Source: DASQEH01 sp038239485
GTDB taxonomy: Bacteria > Actinomycetota > Actinomycetes > Propionibacteriales > Nocardioidaceae
Reading direction: 5' to 3'
Length of the DNA: 52,032 nucleotides
Assembly: GCA_038239485.1 (NCBI GenBank)
Contig: JBBSET010000026.1
Location: 1-52,032 of the forward strand
Shown here piece by piece: positions 9,050 to 18,201 of the stretch. The notes beneath the pieces are model-generated. The model ran no database searches and had not been told where the DNA came from. It saw only the letters and a list, made by a program, of their open reading frames with translations. Every line of letters begins with the position of its first letter. The stretch's first letter is position 1. Made by a program: the position numbers and the translations under genes.

Positions 9050-10453
9050 ATGCGCGCCCATGAAGCCGGGGCGCTGCACGCAGACGTCGGCGGCGGGCGA
9101 GGTCCCGTCTGGCTGGTGGCGCGTGCGGACCTCAACGACCTGGTGCCGTCGCTCTGGTCGCGCAACGTCGCCAAGTCGTCGGCAGGCATGCTCAGTGCCG
9201 CCGGCGTCGGCGCCGACGAGCTGGCCCACAGGTTCGGCACGCCGCTCTACGTCGTGGACGAGGACGACTTCAGGTCCCGCGCCCGCGAGTTCAGGTCCGC
9301 CTTCGCCGGTGGCGACGTGTTCTATGCCGGCAAGGCGTTCCTGTCGATCGCCAGCGTCCGATGGGTGGCCGAGGAGGGGCTGAACCTCGACGTCTGCTCG
9401 AGCGGCGAGCTCGAGGTCGCCCTACGCGCCGGCTTCGACCCGGCGAGGATCGGTTTCCACGGCAACAACAAGAGTGTCGCCGAGCTCGTCAAGGCCGTGG
9501 AGGCGGGCGTCGGCCGGATCATCGTCGACTCGCTGGTGGAGATCGAGCGGCTGGCCGAGGTGGCGGCGTCGCGCGGAATCCGCCAGCCGGTGCTCGTCCG
9601 CGTTACCGCCGGCGTCGAGGCGCATACCCACGAGTACATCGCGACAGCCCACGAGGACCAGAAGTTCGGCTTCTCGATCGCCGGCGGAGACGCTTTCGAG
9701 GCCGTCCAGCAGGTCGGCGACCACGCCAGCCTCGACCTCCTCGGCCTGCACTCCCACATCGGGTCGCAGATATTCGACACGTCCGGTTTCGAGGTTGCGG
9801 CTCGGCGCGTGCTCGGCCTGTACGCCGCCGCACTCCAGCTGGGTTTCACCCTCGGCGAGCTCGACCTCGGCGGCGGGTTCGGTATCGCCTACACGACGCA
9901 GGACGACCCGGCCGACCCCAAGACGCTGGCCGACGAGATCAACGGCATCGTCGAGCACGAGTGCCGGGCACTCGGCATCGCGGTGCCACGGTTGTCCGTC
10001 GAGCCCGGACGAGCGATCGCCGGGCCGTCGACGTTCACGCTCTACGAGGTCGGTACAGCCAAGGCCGTCGCTCTCGATGCCGGAGCGAGCCGGCTGTATG
10101 TCGCGGTCGACGGTGGGATGAGCGACAACATCCGGCCGGCCCTGTACGACGCGGACTTCTCCTGCACCCTTGCCTCACGGCGCTCGGACGCGCCCGCCGC
10201 GCTGGTACGCGTGGTGGGAAAGCACTGCGAGGCCGGTGACATCGTCGTCAAGGACGAGTTCATGCCGTCCGATGTCGGCGCTGGCGACCTGCTGGCGGTA
10301 CCGGCGACCGGGGCGTACTGCCGATCGTTGGCCAGCACGTACAACCACGTGCCGCGAGCGGCCGTCGTCGCCGTGCGCGCTGGGGAGGCTCGGCTCATCG
10401 TCCGCCGCGAGACCGAGGACGACCTGCTGCGGCTGGAGGTGGACGAGTCATGA
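9050..10453 (+). CDS. lysA: Diaminopimelate decarboxylase
   Basis: A 467-residue PLP enzyme of fold type III that converts meso-diaminopimelate to lysine, the last step of lysine synthesis. The pyridoxal-binding lysine is K95 in FYAGKAF. Other landmarks are GLHSHIGSQI, the phosphate-binding LDLGGGFGI, EPGRAI, and the C-terminal HCEAGDI segment with the active-site Cys contributed to the partner subunit. Start ATG 9050 lies 36 bases after argS. The stop overlaps the start of hom by four bases, so translation is coupled. Confidence 0.97.
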   Translation: MRAHEAGALHADVGGGRGPVWLVARADLNDLVPSLWSRNVAKSSAGMLSAAGVGADELAHRFGTPLYVVDEDDFRSRAREFRSAFAGGDVFYAGKAFLSIASVRWVAEEGLNLDVCSSGELEVALRAGFDPARIGFHGNNKSVAELVKAVEAGVGRIIVDSLVEIERLAEVAASRGIRQPVLVRVTAGVEAHTHEYIATAHEDQKFGFSIAGGDAFEAVQQVGDHASLDLLGLHSHIGSQIFDTSGFEVAARRVLGLYAAALQLGFTLGELDLGGGFGIAYTTQDDPADPKTLADEINGIVEHECRALGIAVPRLSVEPGRAIAGPSTFTLYEVGTAKAVALDAGASRLYVAVDGGMSDNIRPALYDADFSCTLASRRSDAPAALVRVVGKHCEAGDIVVKDEFMPSDVGAGDLLAVPATGAYCRSLASTYNHVPRAAVVAVRAGEARLIVRRETEDDLLRLEVDES

Positions 10454-11751
10454 TCGGGCCCGTCCGGGTGGCGATGCTGGGGTGTGGTGTGGTCGGGAGC
10501 CAGGTCGCCAGGCTGCTCACCGAGCAAGCCACCGACCTGGCCGCACGGATCGGTGCGCCGGTGCAGCTGGTCGGGATCGCCGTGCGTCGTATCGACCGCG
10601 CACGTGACGTCGACCTGCCGCGGGAGCTCTTCACCACCGACGCTCACACGCTGGTCACGGGCGGCGACGTCGATGTGGTCATCGAGGTGATCGGTGGTCT
10701 TGAGCCGGCTCGGGCGCTCATCCTGGCGGCTCTGGAGGCCGGCGCTTCAGTCGTGACGGCCAACAAGGCGCTGCTCGCCGATGACGCCGCCACCATCTTC
10801 GAAGCGGCCGACAAAGCGCAGCGCGACGTCTACTTCGAGGCCGCCGTTGCCGGGGCGATCCCGATCATCCGGCCGCTGCGGGAGTCGCTGGCCGGTGACA
10901 AGGTCCGGCGCGTGCTCGGCATCGTCAACGGCACCACCAACTTCATCCTCGACCAGATGGACACCTCGGGAACCGGATTCGACGAGGCGCTCGAGGACGC
11001 GCAGTCCCGGGGGTACGCGGAGGCCGACCCGACAGCCGACATCGAGGGGTTCGACGCGGCAGCGAAGGCGGCGATCCTGGCCAGCCTGGCCTTCCACACC
11101 CGTGTCACGGCCGCCGACGTGCACCGAGAGGGCATCGTCGACGTGAGCGCCGGCGACATCGCCTCGGCCAAGCAGATGGACTCCGTGGTCAAGCTGCTGG
11201 CGATCTGCGACCGGGAGTCCGGCCCCGAAGGCGACACGGTGTCGGTCCGCGTCCATCCGGCGATGATCCCGCGGTCGCATCCCCTTGCCAGCGTCAGGGA
11301 GGCGTACAACGCCGTCTTCGTGGAGAGCGAGTCGGCCGGTCAGCTGATGTTCTACGGCCCGGGTGCCGGGGGAGCGCCGACGGCCAGCGCCGTGCTCGGC
11401 GACCTGGTGACCGTCGCCCGCAACCGGCTGAGCGGGGTCACGGGTGCCGGCGAGTCGACGTACGCGCAGTGCGAGATCGCGCCGATGGGTGACACGCTGA
11501 CGCGCTACCACGTCAGCATCGACGTCGACGACAAGCCCGGCGTCCTCGCCTCCGTCGCGGAGCTCTTCGCACACCATGACGTCTCCATCCAGACCGTCCG
11601 CCAAGAGGGGCGCGGCGCCGACGCCCAGCTGGTCGTGGTGACGCACAGCGCGAAGGACTCGGCGTTGTCGGCAACCGTCGAGGCGCTGCGCTCGATGCCC
11701 ACCGTCCACGCCGTCACCTCCGTCATGCGGGTCGAAGGGGCAACCGAATGA
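10450..11751 (+). CDS. hom: Homoserine dehydrogenase
   Basis: A 433-residue enzyme reducing aspartate semialdehyde to homoserine. It has an N-terminal NAD(P) loop (MLGCGVVGSQV, residues 8-18), the catalytic domain with TANKALL and GTTNFILDQM, and a C-terminal ACT domain (about 350-430, DVDDKPGVLASVAELF) of the kind that gives feedback control by threonine. The ATG overlaps the lysA stop (ATGA), and its own stop overlaps thrC in the same way. The aspartokinase step is not in the window. Confidence 0.97.
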   Translation: MIGPVRVAMLGCGVVGSQVARLLTEQATDLAARIGAPVQLVGIAVRRIDRARDVDLPRELFTTDAHTLVTGGDVDVVIEVIGGLEPARALILAALEAGASVVTANKALLADDAATIFEAADKAQRDVYFEAAVAGAIPIIRPLRESLAGDKVRRVLGIVNGTTNFILDQMDTSGTGFDEALEDAQSRGYAEADPTADIEGFDAAAKAAILASLAFHTRVTAADVHREGIVDVSAGDIASAKQMDSVVKLLAICDRESGPEGDTVSVRVHPAMIPRSHPLASVREAYNAVFVESESAGQLMFYGPGAGGAPTASAVLGDLVTVARNRLSGVTGAGESTYAQCEIAPMGDTLTRYHVSIDVDDKPGVLASVAELFAHHDVSIQTVRQEGRGADAQLVVVTHSAKDSALSATVEALRSMPTVHAVTSVMRVEGATE

Positions 11752-12830
11752 GCGTCGTCACCACCCACCAGTGGCGTGGCGTCATCGCCGAGTACCGCGA
11801 CTGGCTTCCCGTGACCGACGAGACGCCGATCATCACTCTTGGTGAAGGCGGTACTCCGCTCGTCGAGTCCGGCTGGCTCTCGGAGGTGACCGGCTGCTCG
11901 GTGTGGCTCAAGGTCGAGGCGGCCAACCCGACCGGCTCCTTCAAGGACCGCGGGATGACGATGGCGGTCTCCAACGCCGCCGAGCAGGGAGCCAAGGCCG
12001 TCGTGTGCGCGTCCACCGGCAACACGTCGGCGTCGATGGCTGCCTATGCCACCCGAGCCGGGATGACCCCCATCGTGCTCGTGCCGCAGGGCAAGATCGC
12101 CCGGGGGAAGATGGCCCAGGCGGTCATGCACGGGGCCCGGATCATCCAGGTTCGCGGCGGCTTCGACCACTGCCTCGACGTGGCTCAGGCGCTGTCGAAG
12201 GACTACCCGGTCACGCTGGTCAACTCCGTCAACCCGGTGCGGCTCGAGGGTCAGAAGACGGCATCGTTCGAGATCGTCGACTTCCTCGGCGACGCACCCG
12301 ACGTGCACGTCCTTCCGGTCGGGAACGCCGGCAACATCGCCGCGTACTGGAAGGGCTTCCTGCAGTACGCCGAATCGGGGCGGTCAACGCGGACTCCCAT
12401 CGTCTGGGGCTTTCAGGCCGAGGGCGCGGCACCGATCGTGCGGGGCCACATCGTGACTCGTCCCGAGACCGTCGCGACCGCCATCCGGGTCGGCAACCCG
12501 GCGTCGTGGCTGCTCGCCGAGGCCGCCCGGGACGAGTCCGGGGGGGTGATCGAGGCGGTGTCGGACCTGCAGATCCTCCGGGCGCAGCGCGACCTGGCCC
12601 GCCGTGACGGCGTCTTCGTCGAGCCCGCGTCAGCTGCCGGGGTCGCTGGGTTGTTGATGCGCCAGGCGGCGGGGGCGGTCGACCGCGGGCAGATCGTCAC
12701 CGTCACCGTCACCGGCCACGGGCTCAAAGACATCGACACGGCGTTGGACTTCTCCGGCGTGCCGACCGACCTGGTCGTCGACGCCGACGTCTACCAGGCG
12801 GCGGCGGCCGCCGGTCTCCTCGATGGGTGA
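11748..12830 (+). CDS. thrC: Threonine synthase
   Basis: A 360-residue PLP-dependent lyase converting O-phosphohomoserine to threonine. The Schiff-base lysine is K66 in NPTGSFKDRGM. Further PLP-family landmarks are CASTGNTSASMAAYA and the phosphate-binding LPVGNAGNIAAYW. This is the short bacterial type without an N-terminal SAM-regulated extension. It overlaps hom by four bases and thrB by eight, forming a tight threonine operon. Confidence 0.97.
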   Translation: MSVVTTHQWRGVIAEYRDWLPVTDETPIITLGEGGTPLVESGWLSEVTGCSVWLKVEAANPTGSFKDRGMTMAVSNAAEQGAKAVVCASTGNTSASMAAYATRAGMTPIVLVPQGKIARGKMAQAVMHGARIIQVRGGFDHCLDVAQALSKDYPVTLVNSVNPVRLEGQKTASFEIVDFLGDAPDVHVLPVGNAGNIAAYWKGFLQYAESGRSTRTPIVWGFQAEGAAPIVRGHIVTRPETVATAIRVGNPASWLLAEAARDESGGVIEAVSDLQILRAQRDLARRDGVFVEPASAAGVAGLLMRQAAGAVDRGQIVTVTVTGHGLKDIDTALDFSGVPTDLVVDADVYQAAAAAGLLDG

Positions 12831-13722
12831 GCTCGTCTCCGAGCCGGTCACCGTAAGGTCACCGGCGACCAGCGCCAACCTCGGTCCCGGGTTCGACTCT
12901 TTCGGGCTGGCTCTAAGCATGTACGACGTTGTGGTCGCCCAGTGCACCGACGACGGCGGCCTGCTCGTCGACATCGACGGCGAGGGTGCCGATGTGCTGG
13001 CGCGAGACGAGTCTCACCTGGTGGTGCTGTCGGTCCGGCGTACGTTCGAAGCCCTGGGTATCTCCCAGCCGGGCCTTCGGCTGACCTGTCACAACGAGAT
13101 CCCGCACGGGCGGGGTCTCGGTTCGTCGGCGTCGGCCATCGTGTCGGGCATCATGCTCGCAGACGCTCTGCTGGGTGGCGGCGTGGTGTCGGGCGACCTC
13201 GCGCTCACCCTGGCGACTGAGATCGAGGGACATCCGGACAACGTCGCGGCCTGCTTGTCCGGGGGGTTCACGATCGCTTGGCGCGACGGGACATCGGCGC
13301 CCCATGCCGTTCGCCTCGAGGTGCATCCTGACATCCGGCCGGCCGTCTTCATCCCCCCCGGTCAGCTATCGACAGCGCTGGCACGGTCGTTGCTGCCGAC
13401 GGACGTACCCCATCGAGTTGCCAGCTCCAACGCCGGCCGGGCAGCGCTGCTCGTTGCCGCGCTGACCGTCGACCCCGAGCATCTGCTCGCCGCAACGCAG
13501 GACGGGCTGCACCAGGAGTTCAGGCGTGCAGCCATGCCGGACTCCCTCGCGCTCGTGGACTCCCTGCGTGCCGACGGTATCGCGGCAGTGGTGTCAGGGG
13601 CCGGCCCGACCGTGCTGGCGCTGGGCACACAAGGTCGCCCGATCGACGTCGATGCGACGACTCCCCTGGGGTGGAAGGGTGCTGATCTGGCGGTCAGCAC
13701 GGCCGGCGCGCGGAGTCGCTGA
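12823..13722 (+). CDS. thrB: Homoserine kinase
   Basis: A 299-residue GHMP-family kinase that phosphorylates homoserine to supply ThrC. The N-terminal SPATSANLGPGFDS motif is diagnostic, and the ATP-binding glycine/serine loop PHGRGLGSSASA lies at residues 94-105. The C-terminal GAGPTVLAL motif 3 is intact. Its start lies inside the end of thrC (8-base overlap), so the two are co-translated. It is the last gene of the amino-acid operon, followed by a hairpin. Confidence 0.97.
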   Translation: MGELVSEPVTVRSPATSANLGPGFDSFGLALSMYDVVVAQCTDDGGLLVDIDGEGADVLARDESHLVVLSVRRTFEALGISQPGLRLTCHNEIPHGRGLGSSASAIVSGIMLADALLGGGVVSGDLALTLATEIEGHPDNVAACLSGGFTIAWRDGTSAPHAVRLEVHPDIRPAVFIPPGQLSTALARSLLPTDVPHRVASSNAGRAALLVAALTVDPEHLLAATQDGLHQEFRRAAMPDSLALVDSLRADGIAAVVSGAGPTVLALGTQGRPIDVDATTPLGWKGADLAVSTAGARSR

Positions 13723-13766
13723 GACCGGGCTGAGGAATACGCCACGCTCGTGCCGTGTTGGCCACG

Positions 13767-13789
13767 ACGGGGAGCAGCTGGCTCCCCGT
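13767..13789 (+). terminator. Hairpin after thrB
   Basis: A perfect 9-bp stem ACGGGGAGC/GCTCCCCGT with a 5-base loop, 44 bases after the thrB stop. No T-run follows, as is common for actinobacterial terminator-like hairpins. It probably ends the argS-thrB transcript or stabilises its 3' end. Confidence 0.6.
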
Positions 13790-14004
13790 GGTGCTACTGT
13801 CATCACAGCGTCGGCTCTTGTCAGAACCGATCCTCTCTAGCGGGCTCGCTGGGAGCGCTCAGACATCCTATTTGGAGAATCCTCCACGTTTGTTCCGTAG
13901 CGGAGCACCCAGAGACTGAACGACTCCCGGCCTCTCACAGGAGCACCATCATCTCGACCCCCGGGCGCGGCTGATCCGCGTCACAGACGTGGGAAGGACC
14001 TCAC

Positions 14005-16059
14005 GTGACACCAACCACCGAAGCCCCCGCACCGGCCGGATCCGAGACATCATCGGCACCGCGTACGAAGTCAGCGGGCGGCCTCAGTTCGATGCTGCTT
14101 CCTGAGCTCAAACGGCTCGCGAGTGGCCTCGGCATCAAGGGCTCCGGCGCGATGCGAAAGAGCGCACTCGTCGACGCCATCACGGCGGCGCAACGCGGCT
14201 CTCGCGACAGCGGCGACGCCGCACAGCCGCGGTCAACCACGTCGAGGCGGCGCGCCTCGTCAGCCCCCTCGCGGGCTGACCTGTCGGCCACTGACACCGC
14301 GACCTCGGGGCCCACCAACCCTGCTATCGCCGCGGATGCCAGCGGCTTCCACTCCCGTTCCGACGCGGGCGCACCCCTCGACGGCCGTCGTGAGCAGACT
14401 TCGCGGAGCGATACTCAGCAAACCGGGGACGAGAACGAGGGCTCGAGCCGCAGGTCGCGGTCCGACCACGAGTCGCGCGCCGACCAGAGCCGTGACCACG
14501 ACCGCAACCGCAGCCGCGACGGTATTCGCCCCGACAGCGCGGCCGCCGCCAGCACTGGTGGTGCAAACGGCCGGAGCCGCGACAGCGGAGGAAACGGCCA
14601 GAGCCGCGACAGCGGAGGAAACGGCCAGAGCCGCGACAGCGGAGAGAACGGCCAGAGCCGCGACAGCGGCCAGCGATCGAGCGACTCGTCCAACTCAGCT
14701 GGCACGGGCAACGGCGGTGGGAGTCAGGGTCGTGAAGGGACGGGAAACGACCAGAACCGTGACACCTACCGAGACGACGACAGAAGCGGCAGTCGCAACA
14801 GCCGGCGCCGCAACCGCAACCGCGACCGGTTCCGTGACCGTGACAAGCGGCGTGACGGCACCGTCAGCGGCAACGAGCCCGAGCCGCAGGTCAACGAGGA
14901 TGACGTGCTCATCCCTGCCGCCGGCATCTTGGACCTGCTGGACAACTACGCGTTCGTCCGTACCACCGGCTACCTGCCCGGACCGAACGACGTCTACGTC
15001 GCGATGTCGATGGTGCGCAAGTTCGGGCTTCGTAAGGGTGACGCCATCACCGGCGCCGTTCGCCAGCAGAGCGGCGACAGCGAGCGCCGGGAGAAGTTCA
15101 ACCCGATGGTCCGGATCGATACCGTCAACGGCGCCGAGCCGGAGGCGTCGAAGAACCGGGTCGAGTTCTCCAAGCTGACTCCGCTCTATGCCCAGGAGCG
15201 GTTGCGGCTGGAGACAGAGTCGGCAACCGTCATCACTCGGATCATCGACATCGTGGCCCCGATCGGCAAGGGTCAGCGGGGCCTGATCGTGTCGCCGTCC
15301 AAGGCGGGCAAGACGCTCGTCCTGCAGGCGATGGCCAACGCGATCACCACGAACAACCCCGAGTGTCACCTGATGGTCGTCCTCGTCGACGAGCGGCCTG
15401 AGGAAGTCACCGACATGCAGCGGGCGGTCAAGGGCGAAGTCATCGCCTCGACGTTCGACCGGCCGGCCGAGGACCACACCACGGTCGCCGAACTGGCGAT
15501 CGAGCGAGCCAAGCGCCTGGTCGAGCTGGGACACGACGTGGTCGTGCTGTTGGACTCGATCACGCGGCTCGGACGCGCGTACAACCTGGCCGCCCCGGCC
15601 AGCGGACGGATCCTGTCCGGCGGTGTCGACTCGTCTGCTCTCTACCCACCGAAGCGCTTCTTCGGCGCTGCTCGCAACATCGAAGACGGCGGCTCGCTCA
15701 CCATCCTCGCCACCGCACTCATCGAGACCGGCTCGAAGATGGACGAGGTCATCTTCGAGGAGTTCAAGGGCACCGGGAACATGGAGCTCCGGCTGCGCCG
15801 CGAGTATGCCGACAAGCGCATCTTCCCTGCTATCGACGTCGACGCCTCCGGCACCCGCCGAGAGGACCTTCTCATGAGCAAGGAGGAGCTCCAGATCGTC
15901 TGGAAGCTTCGCCGGGTGCTCTCGGCCCTCGATGGTCAGCAGGCCTTGGAGCTGTTGCTCGAGAAGCTCCGCCAGACCAAGAGCAACGTCGAGTTCCTCA
16001 TGCAGGTCAACAAGACCACGCCGACCGCGTCCGGGCTTCGCAACAGCAGCGACGACTGA
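14005..16059 (+). CDS. rho: Transcription termination factor Rho with long disordered N-terminal arm
   Basis: A 684-residue hexameric RNA helicase that ends Rho-dependent transcription. Start GTG 14005 follows GGAAGGA by about seven bases. Residues about 33-66 form the Rho N-terminal helical domain. Residues about 70-290 are a Ser/Arg/Asp/Gly/Asn-rich, low-complexity arm, a known feature of actinobacterial Rho that enlarges the RNA-binding surface. A cold-shock-like RNA-binding domain starts near 291. The ATPase core has Walker A SKAGKT (about 431-436), Walker B VVLLDS (about 513-518) and the downstream RLGRAYN. The arm contains exact tandem repeats, listed separately. A leader of about 280 bases separates it from thrB. 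Confidence 0.98.
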   Translation: MTPTTEAPAPAGSETSSAPRTKSAGGLSSMLLPELKRLASGLGIKGSGAMRKSALVDAITAAQRGSRDSGDAAQPRSTTSRRRASSAPSRADLSATDTATSGPTNPAIAADASGFHSRSDAGAPLDGRREQTSRSDTQQTGDENEGSSRRSRSDHESRADQSRDHDRNRSRDGIRPDSAAAASTGGANGRSRDSGGNGQSRDSGGNGQSRDSGENGQSRDSGQRSSDSSNSAGTGNGGGSQGREGTGNDQNRDTYRDDDRSGSRNSRRRNRNRDRFRDRDKRRDGTVSGNEPEPQVNEDDVLIPAAGILDLLDNYAFVRTTGYLPGPNDVYVAMSMVRKFGLRKGDAITGAVRQQSGDSERREKFNPMVRIDTVNGAEPEASKNRVEFSKLTPLYAQERLRLETESATVITRIIDIVAPIGKGQRGLIVSPSKAGKTLVLQAMANAITTNNPECHLMVVLVDERPEEVTDMQRAVKGEVIASTFDRPAEDHTTVAELAIERAKRLVELGHDVVVLLDSITRLGRAYNLAAPASGRILSGGVDSSALYPPKRFFGAARNIEDGGSLTILATALIETGSKMDEVIFEEFKGTGNMELRLRREYADKRIFPAIDVDASGTRREDLLMSKEELQIVWKLRRVLSALDGQQALELLLEKLRQTKSNVEFLMQVNKTTPTASGLRNSSDD
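14569..14669 (+). repeat. 27-bp tandem repeat inside rho
   Basis: About 3.7 nearly identical 27-bp units beginning GGCC(A/G)GAGCCGCGACAGCG at 14569, 14596, 14623 and 14650. They encode nine-residue repeats of the form G-(R/Q)-SRDSG-(G/E)-N in the disordered arm. The near-perfect DNA identity suggests recent copy-number expansion. Confidence 0.92.
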
Positions 16060-16079
16060 CAGCCTCTCGTTGCCCGTGG

Positions 16080-16487
16080 GCTGATTTGCGCCCTCAGGCG
16101 GCATCGGGGTTGCCATGTCGGAGTCGCTGCTGGAAGCTGACCCTCGGCGGCAGGTCGAGCGGGTTGTCGGGTTCGTCGGGTGGTCCGGTTCCGCATCCGG
16201 TGGCGGGTGGTGGCAGCGATCGGTAGGTGTGTCCGGTGGGGGTTCGCCAAGGGTGGCCGGTGTGCCAGCTGCGACTCGGTGTCCGCGCCGAGTGCGGTGT
16301 CGGCGGCGACCCTTGGCCGCTTGAACCGCCGGAGCGTGTCGAGTCGCTGCGACTCGACCCAGGCCGCGACCCGTTCCCACGCCATCGCCTGTGCGATCAG
16401 GTCGACCGCGGCCACCGCAGGACTTTTCACAACGGGGCCGGCCTGGGCGGCGGCCAGGTCCTGACGAGCGCGGGATCCGGACATCTA
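16080..16487 (-). pseudogene. Remnant of a DUF222 / 13E12-type HNH endonuclease gene
   Basis: On the minus strand, residues near the start of an open frame from 16484 read VDLIAQAMAWERVAAWVESQ and then RLDTLRRFKR. This resembles the N-terminal helix of DUF222 (13E12-family) proteins, which usually end in an HNH nuclease domain. The frame then loses resemblance, and no HNH motif exists. The Pro/Asp/His-rich text in another minus frame near 16090-16250 (EPPPDTPTD, PPPDAEPD) resembles the family's C-terminal tail. The simplest reading is a large internal deletion leaving both ends. A LexA-like box overlaps the 5' end, which fits the known SOS control of mycobacterial 13E12 genes. The N-terminal match is fair; the tail match is weak. 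Confidence 0.5.
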
Positions 16488-16503
16488 TCAAACATGTGTT
16501 CGA
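16488..16503. promoter_or_regulatory. LexA-like SOS box
   Basis: TCAAAC-ATGT-GTTCGA differs at one position from the actinobacterial SOS box TCGAAC-N4-GTTCGA. It lies immediately upstream of the DUF222 remnant's possible start codons (16484 or 16491, minus strand) and about 210 bases upstream of rpmE. Confidence 0.55.
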
Positions 16504-16712
16504 CTATAGGAAGGCCCGCCGACAAATTTCGAACGACGGCGCTGCTGCCAGGAGCTCGATGACGGAGGGCGGACGAGGGCAGCGGCCGAGGAATGACCGG
16601 CTACCGATTCGCGTTACAGACCCTGTCAGTGAGACACTGGCCAGTCGGTTCCGGTTCACGTCTCGCAATCCCATGCAGGCGACCCGGCGACCTCGAACCA
16701 GAAGGAATGCCC

Positions 16713-16937
16713 ATGAAGAAGAACATCCATCCCGCGTACATCGAGACCCAGGTGACGTGCACCTGCGGCAACTCGTTCACGACACGGAGCACCTCGACGA
16801 GCGGGTCCATGCACGCCGATGTCTGCTCGAACTGTCACCCGTTCTACACCGGCAAGCAGAAGATTCTCGACACCGGTGGTCGCGTAGCCCGCTTCGAGGC
16901 CCGTTACGCGAAGAAGACGGCTCAGACCGCCAAGTAG
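16713..16937 (+). CDS. rpmE: 50S ribosomal protein L31 (zinc-binding type)
   Basis: A 74-residue ribosomal protein that bridges the subunits. The start of the protein (MKKNIHPAY) and the C-terminal VCSNCHPFYTGKQK are characteristic. Four cysteines in CxC and CxxC pairs (CTCGN, CSNC) mark the zinc-containing C+ form, so this is not the zinc-independent paralogue induced by Zur. GAAGGA (16701-16706) is six bases before the ATG at 16713 but abuts another in-frame ATG at 16707, so 16713 is the better start. It stands between rho and prfA, as in many actinobacteria, with its own terminator. Confidence 0.97.
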   Translation: MKKNIHPAYIETQVTCTCGNSFTTRSTSTSGSMHADVCSNCHPFYTGKQKILDTGGRVARFEARYAKKTAQTAK

Positions 16938-16944
16938 CACTCCC

Positions 16945-16981
16945 GACGCCGACCCCCCGCGCTGTGCGGAGGGTCGGCGTC
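16945..16981 (+). terminator. Intrinsic terminator after rpmE
   Basis: A perfect 11-bp stem GACGCCGACCC/GGGTCGGCGTC begins seven bases after the rpmE stop, followed by GTTGTGTTG. It separates rpmE from prfA. Confidence 0.8.
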
Positions 16982-17034
16982 GTTGTGTTGCCGGCCACGT
17001 CCGACCGGATGAGTCAGCCCGAGGGGAGGTTCCC

Positions 17035-18186
17035 ATGTTCGAGGCAGTCGACAGTCTCGTCGAGGAGCATGCCGCGATCGAGCAGCAGCTCGCCCTTCCT
17101 GGCGCCTTCTCCGACCAGGCTCGCTCCCGTAGGCTCAACCAGCGGTATGCCGCTCTGACCGCCGTGGTGCGGGCCTACCACGACTGGCAGGCAACCGTTG
17201 GCGACATCCAGGCCGCGCGCGAGCTGGCTGCCGAGGACGAGACGTTCGGGGCCGAGGCGGAACGCCTCGATACGCACCGCCTCGAGCTCGAGGAGCGGCT
17301 GCGGCACCTGCTGGTTCCCAGGGACGAGGTCGACGGCAAGGACACGCTGCTCGAGATCAAGGCCGGTGAGGGAGGCGAGGAGTCGGCACTGTTCGCGGGT
17401 GACCTGCTCAGGATGTATGCACGCTACGCCGAACGCCGCGGCTGGACCCTCGAGCTTCTCGACGAGACGGAGAGCGACCTCGGCGGGATCAAGAGCGCGA
17501 CGGTCGCGGTGAAGGCCCGCGGCATCCCCGAGCCGGGAGACGCACCCTACGCCCTGCTCAAGTTCGAAGGCGGTGTCCACCGCGTCCAGCGGGTTCCGGT
17601 CACGGAGTCGCAGGGGCGTATCCACACCTCCGCCGCCGGGGTGCTGGTGATGCCCGAGGCAGAGCCCGTCGACGTCACGATCGACGACAACGACATCCGC
17701 ATCGACGTCTTCCGGTCATCGGGGCCGGGCGGGCAGAGCGTCAACACGACCGACTCCGCCGTTCGCATCACGCACCTTCCCACCGGGATCGTGGTGTCCT
17801 GCCAGAACGAGAAGAGCCAGCTCCAGAACAGGGAGCAGGCGATGCGGGTCTTGCGTTCGAGGCTGTTGCAGCTGGCTCAGGACCAGGCCGACTCGGAGGC
17901 CTCTGACGCCCGCCGGCTGCAGATCCGCACGGTCGATCGATCCGAGCGGATCCGCACCTACAACTACCCCGAGAACCGGATCACCGACCATCGCGTCGGC
18001 TACAAGGCCCACAACCTCGACCAGGTGCTCGATGGTGATCTGCAGGCTGTCATCGACGCGCTCGTCGCCGCCGACCTGGACGCGCGACTCGCCGCCGTCG
18101 AGACGTCGGCCGCCGCGGAGCAGACCCAGCGTGCGTCCGACGACCAACGCGCATCCGATGACCAGCGAGCCGTTCAGAGCCGCTGA
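17035..18186 (+). CDS. prfA: Peptide chain release factor 1
   Basis: A 383-residue class I release factor recognising UAA and UAG. The stop-codon-reading tripeptide of RF1 is PVT (residues 188-190, in RVPVTESQGRIHTS). The catalytic GGQ (232-234, in SSGPGGQSVNTTDS) is the substrate of the methyltransferase encoded next. The ATG follows GAGGGGAGG. Compared with the usual length of about 360, the C-terminus carries an extra polar tail with a tandem RASDDQ pair. The prfA-prmC-sua5-wecA order is conserved upstream of the atp operon in actinobacteria. Confidence 0.98.
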   Translation: MFEAVDSLVEEHAAIEQQLALPGAFSDQARSRRLNQRYAALTAVVRAYHDWQATVGDIQAARELAAEDETFGAEAERLDTHRLELEERLRHLLVPRDEVDGKDTLLEIKAGEGGEESALFAGDLLRMYARYAERRGWTLELLDETESDLGGIKSATVAVKARGIPEPGDAPYALLKFEGGVHRVQRVPVTESQGRIHTSAAGVLVMPEAEPVDVTIDDNDIRIDVFRSSGPGGQSVNTTDSAVRITHLPTGIVVSCQNEKSQLQNREQAMRVLRSRLLQLAQDQADSEASDARRLQIRTVDRSERIRTYNYPENRITDHRVGYKAHNLDQVLDGDLQAVIDALVAADLDARLAAVETSAAAEQTQRASDDQRASDDQRAVQSR

Positions 18187-18201
18187 GCAGCCGGGATACC
18201 T

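Noticed and set aside
7286..9229. A 647-residue minus-strand open frame opposite argS
   Set aside because: It mirrors the codon periodicity of argS. It has no motif, and GC-rich coding DNA commonly gives long antisense frames. The same applies to 4251-5909 (+), 14695-16491 (-), 47490-49532 (+) and 49972-51450 (+).
14569..14669. Regular repeats resembling a small CRISPR array
   Set aside because: The units are directly adjacent with no spacers, lie in frame within rho and encode SRDSG repeats. No cas genes are present.
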